From positions 372,001 through 436,000 of the forward strand of contig NZ_AFWV01000001.1 in NCBI RefSeq assembly GCF_000223985.1: a DNA stretch of 64,000 nucleotides, in the 5' to 3' direction. The position numbers were made by a program, and so were the translations under genes. Each line of letters begins with the position of its first letter. Within the stretch, counting starts at the first letter, position 1. Below, piece by piece: positions 1 to 7,388 of this stretch. This stretch comes from Thiocapsa marina 5811 (GTDB taxonomy: Bacteria; Pseudomonadota; Gammaproteobacteria; Chromatiales; Chromatiaceae). The notes below the pieces were generated by a model that did not search any database, was not told the origin of the DNA, and saw only the letters and a program-made list of their open reading frames with translations.

Positions 1-132
1 TTCCGAGATGTCCGCTTCAACGCTCGCCGGGATGAAAGCCTCTATCGAGGATGCCGTCGCGCACATCGGGTCGGGAAGTGCCGCGCAGACGGCGACCCGA
101 GAACGGCGACGCCTCGGCAAGGTCTCGGGCGC

Positions 133-1710
133 TCACCAGCGCTCCGGCAGTTTGCGGTGAATGACGACGCGCTTGCCTTCGAGCGCGATGTAGCCGCCGG
201 CCTTCAGATCCTTGAGGATTCGGCTGATCATCTCGCGGGAGGCGCCGACCAGTGCGGCGAGATCGCGTTGGGTGAGCGAGTCGGTGATGAGGCGACCGTT
301 CTCCTCGACGGCGCGCCCCTGGAGCGTATCCGCAAGACGGCTGTAGACATCGCGTAGGGCGAGGCGCTCGACCTCCTCGGTCAGCTTTCTCACCCGTGCG
401 GCCAGCGCACCGATCAGATGCAGCGCAACGCCGGGGCGCGAGATCAGAAATGCCTGAAACGCCGCCTTCGGAATGACGAGGAAACGCGACGGCGTGACGG
501 TCATCACGGATGCCGAGCGCGTGGAATCCTCGATCAGGGCGAGCTCGCCGAGATAATCCCCTGGACCGAGCTCGTTGAGCACGATCTCCTTGCCGTTGTC
601 GTCGGCGGAGAAGACCTTCACCCGGCCCGAGAGCAAGACATAGAGGGCGCTGGCCTCGTCGCCCTTCTGCATCACCACCGTGTTGGCGCGATAGGTCCGC
701 ATTGCGGCCTGATCGATGAGGTCGCCGATACGATCGATCCCGAGCTCCGCAAATAGCGGGATCTGCAACAGAATGTCGCGTGTTTCTTGGTTCATCATCG
801 CTCTTTCCTGCATTCGGCCCGACAGTGCCTCGACAACGGATCGCCGCAGACGATTGAAATTCGGCTCGAAGAAGCCGGAGACCAAGAATCCCCCGGATTG
901 TTGATCCAGAAAGGCCAGCTTCTCCGCCGGACCGACATCACGCCCTCCATTCTCTCGGACCAGACGCTGTTGACACAACATGCCGTAATCGTCGGTCAAG
1001 GCGACCGAGGGCAGCAAATCGGCCTCCGCAAGCACCACCGCCTCCACGGCCAGATCCGGGTCGGTCGCGAGACGTCGCAGCAGACTCGCCTCGCCCGCCC
1101 CGTCCGGCGGAGCCTCGGGCGGCGGGCCCGCAAGATGTAGGAAACGAAAACAGGAACGCGCATAGGGCACACCCGCCCTCACCTCGGTGGCAAGGACGAT
1201 CGCGCCGATTCGCTCGATCTCCTCGGGCGCAACGCCGGCTCGCGCGAGAAAAGGCCCCGCCGCGGCAATCGCTAAACGCTCCAAGCGGAAGGACTCACCG
1301 TCATTGGTGGTGCCGTCGTGACGAAAATCATGCACGAGCGCGGCGACCACGACCCGCGCCAAACGCTCGCCCGAAAGACCTGCCTGCTGCCCGAGGAACA
1401 GACTGCAGAGAACGACCTCGCAGATGTGCTGGCTGTTGTGATACGCATTGTGCACTTGTCCCGCAACCCCGCGATCGATCTCGGCGGCGATGCAGGCACC
1501 GGCCGTGACCAATGGGTCACGCGGATCGAGCCCAAGCCTGGCTCCAACGGCCTCGAAGACCTCGGTAGTCGGCCGATCGAGCGCGTCGACCGCCCGAAAA
1601 CAGGCCACGATCTGATCCGCGACGACGCCGGGCGAGGCCGACGGCGGCAAGACGAAGGGCGCTTTCGAGACGTCGGGAAAGAGGGCCTTCGTCGCACCGG
1701 GCGCCGTCAC
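133..1710 (-). CDS. HD-type phosphodiesterase domain fused to a CRP/FNR transcription factor
   Basis: The product is 525 aa from a GTG start. Roughly residues 85-140 carry the metal-site pattern of class I cyclic-nucleotide phosphodiesterases: HNAYHNSQH followed about 30 residues later by VHDFRHDGTTN. From about residue 305 (MMNQETRDILLQ) the protein reads like a complete ordinary CRP/FNR regulator, with a cyclic-nucleotide-binding barrel (GPGDYLGELALIED) and a C-terminal winged helix-turn-helix (TQRDLAALVGASREMIS). One chain would thus combine ligand destruction or HD hydrolase activity with ligand-dependent DNA binding. The join has no stop or frameshift. The ligand is unknown, and the N-domain could hydrolyse something other than a cyclic nucleotide. 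It is transcribed divergently from the FadL porin gene. Confidence 0.85.
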   Translation of the reverse strand: MTAPGATKALFPDVSKAPFVLPPSASPGVVADQIVACFRAVDALDRPTTEVFEAVGARLGLDPRDPLVTAGACIAAEIDRGVAGQVHNAYHNSQHICEVVLCSLFLGQQAGLSGERLARVVVAALVHDFRHDGTTNDGESFRLERLAIAAAGPFLARAGVAPEEIERIGAIVLATEVRAGVPYARSCFRFLHLAGPPPEAPPDGAGEASLLRRLATDPDLAVEAVVLAEADLLPSVALTDDYGMLCQQRLVRENGGRDVGPAEKLAFLDQQSGGFLVSGFFEPNFNRLRRSVVEALSGRMQERAMMNQETRDILLQIPLFAELGIDRIGDLIDQAAMRTYRANTVVMQKGDEASALYVLLSGRVKVFSADDNGKEIVLNELGPGDYLGELALIEDSTRSASVMTVTPSRFLVIPKAAFQAFLISRPGVALHLIGALAARVRKLTEEVERLALRDVYSRLADTLQGRAVEENGRLITDSLTQRDLAALVGASREMISRILKDLKAGGYIALEGKRVVIHRKLPERW

Positions 1711-2101
1711 GCCCGAGGGCTCCGCGGCGAAACGCGATCGGACCGAGCCGCACCTCGGCGCGGCGCGATTCGATCGGACCGTATGGTGCGCCCGCAGGTC
1801 GAACCGATCGCCGGAGTCGTAAACACCAGACGTATCCTTAAGGGTCTCCGAACAAGCATCGTTGCCTCCGAACGAAGCGCAAACAGCGAAACAGCGATCA
1901 GATCAATCCGACCTCGCCGCATTCTAGCCACGACAGATCGCGACCGCGAGCCCGAATAACATTATTTAATCAATGGAATAAGGCGCCGAAGTGCATTCCG
2001 CGGCGCCCTTCATCGACAGTGCAAGTCGGCGATTTCGGCAGGCGACGAGCCCAGGCGAGAATCGCTATGATGGCGCCCGAGCCGTCCAACTCCATCGCCG
2101 G
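1711..2101. other. Divergent intergenic region between the HD-CRP gene and fadL
   Basis: I see no gene here. The 10-mer GATCGGACCG occurs twice, at 1736-1745 and 1772-1781, as a possible operator. An AT-rich patch around 1957-1980 is the most promoter-like stretch upstream of the porin gene. I could not pick convincing -35/-10 boxes. Confidence 0.4.
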
Positions 2102-3466
2102 ATGAACCCCATGCCCATCACCGATCCTTGTCGTCGAAAGCGGTTGCCCGCGTCCGTGCTCCTGCTGGTCGCAACAAACCTGATCGGCCTATCCTCGAGC
2201 GCTTTGGCCGGCGGGTTCTACGTCCCGATGAAGGGGGCCGCCGCGACCGGTTCGGCAAATGTCGGCCTCGCCTCGGCGGCACGCGACGGCAGCACGCTTT
2301 TTTACAACCCGGCCGGCATGACGCAGCTCGGCGGCCTCTTCGTCGACATCGGCGTGGATGCGATCAATGCCGACATCGCCGTCGATAACCGCGGCTCTCA
2401 GGCCCGCACGCTCGGCAGCGCAGGCCAAGACGCTCTCTATGCCGGAGCTCGAGGCCACGGCGAGGGTTGGATTCCGGTGCCCAATCTCTTTCTCGGGACG
2501 CCGATCATGGATGGGCGGATCTGGGTCGGACTCGCCGTCACCTCGCCGTTCGGGCTTGCATTGGATTACGGCCCGGACTGGTTCGGTCGATACGACTCCT
2601 ACGACAACAGCATCAAGACCCTCGACATCGCCCCGACGCTCGCCTATCGGATCAACGACGCTTGGTCCATCGGGGGCGGCATCGACGTTCAGTATGCGGA
2701 TGCGGAGCTGATCAGCGCCCTGCCCGACCCGCTTAACCCCGGCGGACCGACCCCCGGCTCGGACGGACGCTCCAAGCTGACCGGCGACGGATGGGATACC
2801 GGATTCAACATCGGCCTGCTCTATCAGCCGAGCGAGCAAACCCGCGTCGGGCTGCATTATCGATCCGGTATGCACCACACCCTGAAGGGCAGCGCCGAGG
2901 TCTCCGGCCTGCACGGGCCCTTGGCCGCGGCGAATGGACGCTTCAACACACGGACCGGGCTCGACCTGCCCGACATTTTGACCCTCAGCCTCACCCGGGC
3001 CGTGACCCCGCGCCTGACGCTGGCCGGCGAGGTGCAGTGGTTCGGCTGGGATGCGTTCGACGAGATCCGGGTCAGGTTCGCGAACGGCAGTCCCGATCTG
3101 GTCCGTCCCCAAGGCTTCGAGAACACCTACACGGTCGGCCTGGCCGCCGAGTACGCACTCCACGCGCGCTGGACGCTGCGCGGCGGCATCCAATACGACG
3201 AATCTCCGACCACCGATTTATTGCGCAACACCAGCATTCCGGACAGCGATCTGCTGTGGCTCGGTGTCGGTGCAAGCTACCGCGTCTCCGAGCAACTCCG
3301 CCTGGATGTCGGCTATGCGTACGGTCGCTTCGCGCGTGCGGACATCGATCTGACACTGCCCTTCTATGCCGGATCGCCGCTCGAGAGCAGCGTCGAGGTT
3401 CGCGGTGAAACGGACAGTCACGTGGATGTGCTGTCCCTTTCGGTGAGCTACCGCTTCGGGGGTTGA
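2102..3466 (+). CDS. fadL: FadL/TodX-family outer membrane transport protein
   Basis: The product is 454 aa, in the range of FadL long-chain fatty acid or hydrocarbon channels. I start at the ATG at 2102 because it is followed by a basic stretch and a hydrophobic signal peptide ending near SALAGG; the reading frame is open further upstream. The mature N-terminus (GGFYVPMKGAAATGSANVG, then FYNPAGMT) matches the FadL hatch signature, and the C-terminal half alternates like beta strands and ends SVSYRFGG, as outer-membrane barrels do. It would bring hydrophobic compounds across the outer membrane. The TGA stop at 3464-3466 lies in the left arm of an inverted-repeat element. The substrate cannot be told from the sequence. 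Confidence 0.88.
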   Translation: MNPMPITDPCRRKRLPASVLLLVATNLIGLSSSALAGGFYVPMKGAAATGSANVGLASAARDGSTLFYNPAGMTQLGGLFVDIGVDAINADIAVDNRGSQARTLGSAGQDALYAGARGHGEGWIPVPNLFLGTPIMDGRIWVGLAVTSPFGLALDYGPDWFGRYDSYDNSIKTLDIAPTLAYRINDAWSIGGGIDVQYADAELISALPDPLNPGGPTPGSDGRSKLTGDGWDTGFNIGLLYQPSEQTRVGLHYRSGMHHTLKGSAEVSGLHGPLAAANGRFNTRTGLDLPDILTLSLTRAVTPRLTLAGEVQWFGWDAFDEIRVRFANGSPDLVRPQGFENTYTVGLAAEYALHARWTLRGGIQYDESPTTDLLRNTSIPDSDLLWLGVGASYRVSEQLRLDVGYAYGRFARADIDLTLPFYAGSPLESSVEVRGETDSHVDVLSLSVSYRFGG

Positions 3467-3549
3467 ATCGCGTCCTGCCGGGCATTCGGTGGTCTCGGGT
3501 CGATCGGGCCTTGGCCCCGACTTCGAGCGCCGTGCCTGCCGCGATTCAA
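3463..3549. repeat. Short inverted-repeat element, TTGAATCGCG variant
   Basis: The left arm TTGAATCGCG (3463-3472) is the exact reverse complement of the right arm CGCGATTCAA (3540-3549). It is an 87-bp member of the dispersed family. Its tips differ from the common TAAACCGCG form but remain self-complementary. It lies between convergent genes and supplies the fadL stop. Confidence 0.85.
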
Positions 3550-3618
3550 CCCGGAGATCACCGAACCCCGCGCCTGCGGTAAACGTCCGCGGGGGCGTGG
3601 CGCCCCTAGCGGGGTCGC

Positions 3619-3930
3619 TCAGCTCGACGGCCCACTTCTCGTCCCGCGCCGGGTCCAGTCACCGGAGTCCGCGACCGGGACACCGCGCGTACTCTCCGGG
3701 CTGCCGCGCATACCCCGTCTCGGTCCCTCGTTGGATGTTCCGGCGGTCGCGGACTGCCGGGGCCCGCCGACCGGCCTCACGCCACGTCTGGTCCAACCCT
3801 CTGCCGAACCGACGGACGTCGTCGCGGCAGAGACCGGCTCGCGCGATCCGACCCCGGTATCGAAGACCGCGACGGTTGCTGCAATGCCCGTGGCGGCGGC
3901 GACGAGAACGGCGACAAGTGGCATGGACAT
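3619..3930 (-). CDS. Small exported or membrane-anchored protein of unknown function
   Basis: The product is 103 aa. The start at 3930 is chosen because GGAGG sits just upstream. Residues about 3-25 form a hydrophobic helix (PLVAVLVAAATGIAATVAVF), a signal peptide or single anchor. The remainder is rich in Gly, Arg, Ser and Thr with little predicted structure, and the dipeptide WTRRG occurs twice. I recognise no family. It converges with fadL and diverges from corA. A chance open frame in GC-rich DNA is possible, but the ribosome-binding site and N-terminal helix argue for a gene. Confidence 0.5.
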   Translation of the reverse strand: MSMPLVAVLVAAATGIAATVAVFDTGVGSREPVSAATTSVGSAEGWTRRGVRPVGGPRQSATAGTSNEGPRRGMRGSPESTRGVPVADSGDWTRRGTRSGPSS

Positions 3931-4169
3931 GATGGTAGCCTCCGGTGAATGCTTCTTCTGGTATCCCCGATAAGCCGGGGAGGTTCGAGGCACTTGGCCT
4001 CGGGAACCAGATTAGACGCCCGCCCCCGCCGGAACACGTGCGCAAGACAGACCGAAAGTGTGTGGAATTCACCGAGGCAAAAGGCCTGCCGCGCCTCGGA
4101 CGACGACGGGCTATACCGACGTCGACTCTCTATCCTATCCTCGGGCTCCAACCCACGAGGAATCGCCGT

Positions 4170-5246
4170 ATGGCCCGCAAGAAGCTGCTCAGAAAGCGTC
4201 CGCATCGCAAGATCGGGGCACCGCCAGGGACACTGGTGCATGTCGGAGAGCCGAGTCAGGAGCCCATTACCTTCGATGTCGTGGCTTACGATGCCGAGCA
4301 CTTCTCCGAGGTGACCTTCGGCATCGGGGAGGTCGAGCGCTGCTGCGGATTCGGCAAGACGCGGACCGTCTCCTGGATCAACATCAACGGGATCCATGAG
4401 GTCGCACACATCAAGACCATGGGTGACTGTTTCGGCCTTCACCCTTTGGTTCTCGAAGACATCCTCAACAGCGATCACAGGCCGAAGCTCGACGACTACG
4501 ACGACTACCTGTTTCTGGTGCTGAAGATTCCGTTTTACGAGAAGGAGGGAGGATTCCGGGTCGAGCAGGTAAGTCTGATCCTTGGACCCAATTTCGTCCT
4601 TTCATTCCAAGAAAAGAGCGGTGCGGTCTTCAAGGGAATACGCGATCGATTGAGAAGCGGAAAGGTTCGTGGGCGCGCGATGGGAGCGGATTATCTGGCT
4701 TATGCGCTGATCGATGTCGTGGTCGACCGCTACTTCACGGCGTTGGAGAACATCGGCGACGACATCGAGGAGCTCGAGCAGGCGCTATTCGCGTCCCCGG
4801 ACACCGACACATTGGAGTCGATCCATAACTTCAAGCATGAAATGATTCAGCTCCGCAAGTCCGTCTGGCCGCTACGCGAGCTGATCGGCAGTCTACAACG
4901 CGGGGATTCGAAGCTGGTCGGAGAGACCACACGGGTCTTCCTGCGGGATGTCTACGATCACACGATCCAAGTGGTCGAAACGGTGGAGACCTTTCGCGAC
5001 ATCATCTCCGGGATGCTCGATCTCTATCTATCGGGCATCAGCTATCGCACGAACGAAGTCATGAAGGTCTTGACCATCACGGCGACCATCTTCATCCCCT
5101 TGACTTTCTTGGCCGGCATCTACGGCATGAACTTCGAGTATATGCCGGAGCTCAAGTGGCACTGGGGCTATTTCGGCCTCTTGGGGCTGATGCTGATCCT
5201 GGCCGTGGGAATGCTGGTGTTCTTCCGCATCAAACGTTGGTTCTAA
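4170..5246 (+). CDS. corA: CorA-family Mg2+/Co2+ channel
   Basis: The product is 358 aa from the ATG at 4170, preceded by GAGG. The frame is open upstream, but the extra 75 residues are low complexity and lack a ribosome-binding site. The N-terminal two thirds is the cytoplasmic funnel domain (VSWININGIHE, DYDDYLFLVLKIPF). Two C-terminal membrane helices follow, the first ending in YGMNFEYMPEL, the CorA GMN signature, and the protein closes with the basic tail RIKRWF. It mediates passive divalent metal uptake through a pentamer. The TAA stop forms the first three bases of an inverted-repeat element. Confidence 0.93.
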   Translation: MARKKLLRKRPHRKIGAPPGTLVHVGEPSQEPITFDVVAYDAEHFSEVTFGIGEVERCCGFGKTRTVSWININGIHEVAHIKTMGDCFGLHPLVLEDILNSDHRPKLDDYDDYLFLVLKIPFYEKEGGFRVEQVSLILGPNFVLSFQEKSGAVFKGIRDRLRSGKVRGRAMGADYLAYALIDVVVDRYFTALENIGDDIEELEQALFASPDTDTLESIHNFKHEMIQLRKSVWPLRELIGSLQRGDSKLVGETTRVFLRDVYDHTIQVVETVETFRDIISGMLDLYLSGISYRTNEVMKVLTITATIFIPLTFLAGIYGMNFEYMPELKWHWGYFGLLGLMLILAVGMLVFFRIKRWF

Positions 5247-5360
5247 ACCGCGTCCGGAGCGAGATGCTCGCGTTCGGGTAAGCTCGAGGTTTGATGCATC
5301 CATCGCCCTTAGCGGGGACGCGGTTTAAGAGTTTTATACTTTCTAAATCTTAAACCACGG
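5244..5360. repeat. Inverted-repeat element plus AT-rich spacer and a degenerate second arm
   Basis: The complete element is 5244-5327 (84 bp, TAAACCGCGTC...GACGCGGTTTA). A 23-bp AT-rich spacer follows, and at 5351 a decayed arm TAAACCACG, as if the second element of the usual pair had been truncated. It sits between the convergent corA and soeC genes and includes the corA stop codon. Confidence 0.8.
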
Positions 5361-5384
5361 CTCGGCACCGCGGATCCAGAAGCG

Positions 5385-5411
5385 ATCGGGGCGACTTGAG
5401 TCGCCCCCGAT
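5385..5411 (-). terminator. GC-rich hairpin downstream of soeC
   Basis: ATCGGGGCGA at 5385-5394 pairs with TCGCCCCCGAT at 5401-5411 with one bulged base. It lies about 30 bp past the soeC stop. No U-tract follows, so it may act as an mRNA 3' end rather than as a classical intrinsic terminator. Confidence 0.5.
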
Positions 5412-5440
5412 TCAGCCCGGTTGCCGAGGCGAGTCTCCCG

Positions 5441-6418
5441 TCAGGAGATGCTCTGATAGTAGAGATTCTGCGGATGCTTGGCCTCGGCGAAGAAATACCA
5501 GCGCTCGGCGATGAGCCCGAGATACTGGACCACGAAGGCAAGGATCGGGAGGGTTGTCGATTCGATCGCGTAGGCGGCAACGATCAAGAGGATCGGAATC
5601 GGAAAGACCAGGACCAGGAAGGTATTGCGAATGAACCGCACGGTCGCCGGACTGCGTCCGTGAAAGAACTCGCGCGTATTGAAGCTGCCGCCCATCGCGC
5701 CTTGCGCCTTTTGGACGACAGCGGTGTGGCGCACGCCGATGGCGGTCTGCACGCTGCTCTTGTGCTTGAGCCGGGCGTTGCGCATGAGATGGGCGCCGCG
5801 AGAGACGAATGCAGCCAAGGTCAGTACGACCGCCCAAGTACCGAAGAAAGGCACCAGGGGATTGCCGATGTAGGCCGAGTAGGCAGCGGCCAGCATGAAC
5901 CCGGAAGCCAGGCCCAAGAGCGTGAAGTTGGCGACTGTAAAGGTCGAATGCCATTCCTCGAGGAATTTGACGCTTGCGTAGATCATTGCCGTGGAGACGA
6001 AGAGCGCGAAGGAGGCGATCGTCCCGAGCAGCCCCACGAGCAGGGTAGCGTCCACGCCGAGCGACTCGCCGATGCGGAACCAGGGCTGTGTCCAGTGCAT
6101 CAAGTGCGCAACACTGTAGGCGAATACCAGTGCCATCAGGATCGGCAGAATGATGACCTCGCGCGACAACCAAGAGGTTCTCCACATGGCGGCGGAGCGC
6201 CAAGCCCGTTCCGGACGGCCGAGGTGGAAGAAGGATGCACCGAGGCCGATCACCAGCAGAAGGAGTGCGACCAGGCTTCCGATCGCGTAGAACTGATCCT
6301 CTTGCGTCGGGAGAAATCGGGCGAGTGCATAGAGTTGACCGGTAAACATGGCCAGAAACAGACCCTGACCGGCGCCGAGCAGCGTGGTCAGAAAGATGAC
6401 GGAGAATGCGGGGTGCAT
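5441..6418 (-). CDS. soeC: SoeC, membrane anchor of the sulfite-oxidising enzyme
   Basis: The product is 325 aa from the ATG at 6418 (MHPAFSVIFLTT). The upstream in-frame extension is charged and unlikely to be translated. It is a DmsC/NrfD-type polytopic membrane protein with about eight hydrophobic helices and the family's HLGRPERAWR motif after the second helix. It anchors the SoeAB dimer to the inner face of the cytoplasmic membrane and passes electrons from sulfite to the quinone pool. Gene order soeA-soeB-soeC on one strand matches the purple sulfur bacterial arrangement. A DMSO or polysulfide reductase anchor would look similar; SoeA decides the call. Confidence 0.85.
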   Translation of the reverse strand: MHPAFSVIFLTTLLGAGQGLFLAMFTGQLYALARFLPTQEDQFYAIGSLVALLLLVIGLGASFFHLGRPERAWRSAAMWRTSWLSREVIILPILMALVFAYSVAHLMHWTQPWFRIGESLGVDATLLVGLLGTIASFALFVSTAMIYASVKFLEEWHSTFTVANFTLLGLASGFMLAAAYSAYIGNPLVPFFGTWAVVLTLAAFVSRGAHLMRNARLKHKSSVQTAIGVRHTAVVQKAQGAMGGSFNTREFFHGRSPATVRFIRNTFLVLVFPIPILLIVAAYAIESTTLPILAFVVQYLGLIAERWYFFAEAKHPQNLYYQSIS

Positions 6419-6559
6419 GGGTGGATGCCTTTGTCCTGTAACCAATGTCCTGTAACGAATGTCGCGTCGGCGAGTCGGATTCATCCGGATCGGCTCGAAG
6501 CGCGAAGACGGGTGTCGTTGTGCTCGATCCCTCTTGCGCGCTTGGATCCGCGGGCATCC

Positions 6560-7282
6560 CTACCAGGCCACGTCGTCCAAGGTCTCCTCACCCGTGTAGG
6601 TGGTGAGATCCTCTTTGCGTAATGGGTTGTCGACACGTGTCAGCTCTTCCGGACTGATGTACATCCGGTTCTTCTGACGCGGCAGGTAATGATTAGCCGG
6701 CTTGGTGCCCCATTCGGGCATCAACTGATAACCGCCGCGCTCGCGGATCGCCACCGAGACCTCCGAGTCCGGGTCGTGGACGTCGCCGTAGAGACGCGCA
6801 CTGGTCGGACAGGCCAGAACACAGGCCGGCTGACGATCCCGATCGGACAGGGTGGCATCGGTGATGCGGTCGATGCAGAGGGTGCATTTCTTCATCACCT
6901 TCTCTTGCTCGTCCAACTCGCGCGCACCGTAGGGACAGGCCCACGAGCAGTATTTGCAGCCGATGCACTTGTCGTAATCGACCAGCACGACGCCGTTGTC
7001 GGCCCGTTTGTGCGAGGCACCGGTGGGGCAGACCGGGACGCAGGGAGGCTCCTCGCAATGCAGGCAGCTTTTGGGGAAATGGACCGTTTCGGTATTCGGG
7101 AAGACACCGACCTCGAAGGTCTGCACCCGATTGAAGAAGGTGCCCGTCGGACTGCCGTCATAGGGGTTTTGGTCCACCATCGGGCCTGCCCAGCCGGAGG
7201 TGTTCCACTCCTTGCAGGACGTCACGCAGGCATGGCAACCGACGCACACATTCAGGTCGATGACCAGGGCGAGTTGAGTCAT
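6560..7282 (-). CDS. soeB: SoeB, four-cluster ferredoxin subunit of the sulfite-oxidising enzyme
   Basis: The product is 240 aa with four cysteine groups typical of DmsB/PsrB-type electron-transfer subunits: CVGCHACVTSC, CLHCEEPPCVPVC, CIGCKYCSWAC and CTLC...ACVLAC. These would bind four [4Fe-4S] clusters and carry electrons from the molybdenum subunit to SoeC. There is no twin-arginine signal, which fits a cytoplasmic enzyme. The ATG at 7282 follows GGAG. It is about 105 bp downstream of soeA and about 140 bp upstream of soeC, consistent with one operon. Confidence 0.88.
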   Translation of the reverse strand: MTQLALVIDLNVCVGCHACVTSCKEWNTSGWAGPMVDQNPYDGSPTGTFFNRVQTFEVGVFPNTETVHFPKSCLHCEEPPCVPVCPTGASHKRADNGVVLVDYDKCIGCKYCSWACPYGARELDEQEKVMKKCTLCIDRITDATLSDRDRQPACVLACPTSARLYGDVHDPDSEVSVAIRERGGYQLMPEWGTKPANHYLPRQKNRMYISPEELTRVDNPLRKEDLTTYTGEETLDDVAW

Positions 7283-7388
7283 GTGTAAATCTCTCCGTTG
7301 TCGGCCGTCAGCCGCGGGGTCGGATGTCGGCTTGCGAGCCGACGATGCATCTCATCGCCGGGCCCGAACCAACCGCTGAGGGCCGAAG

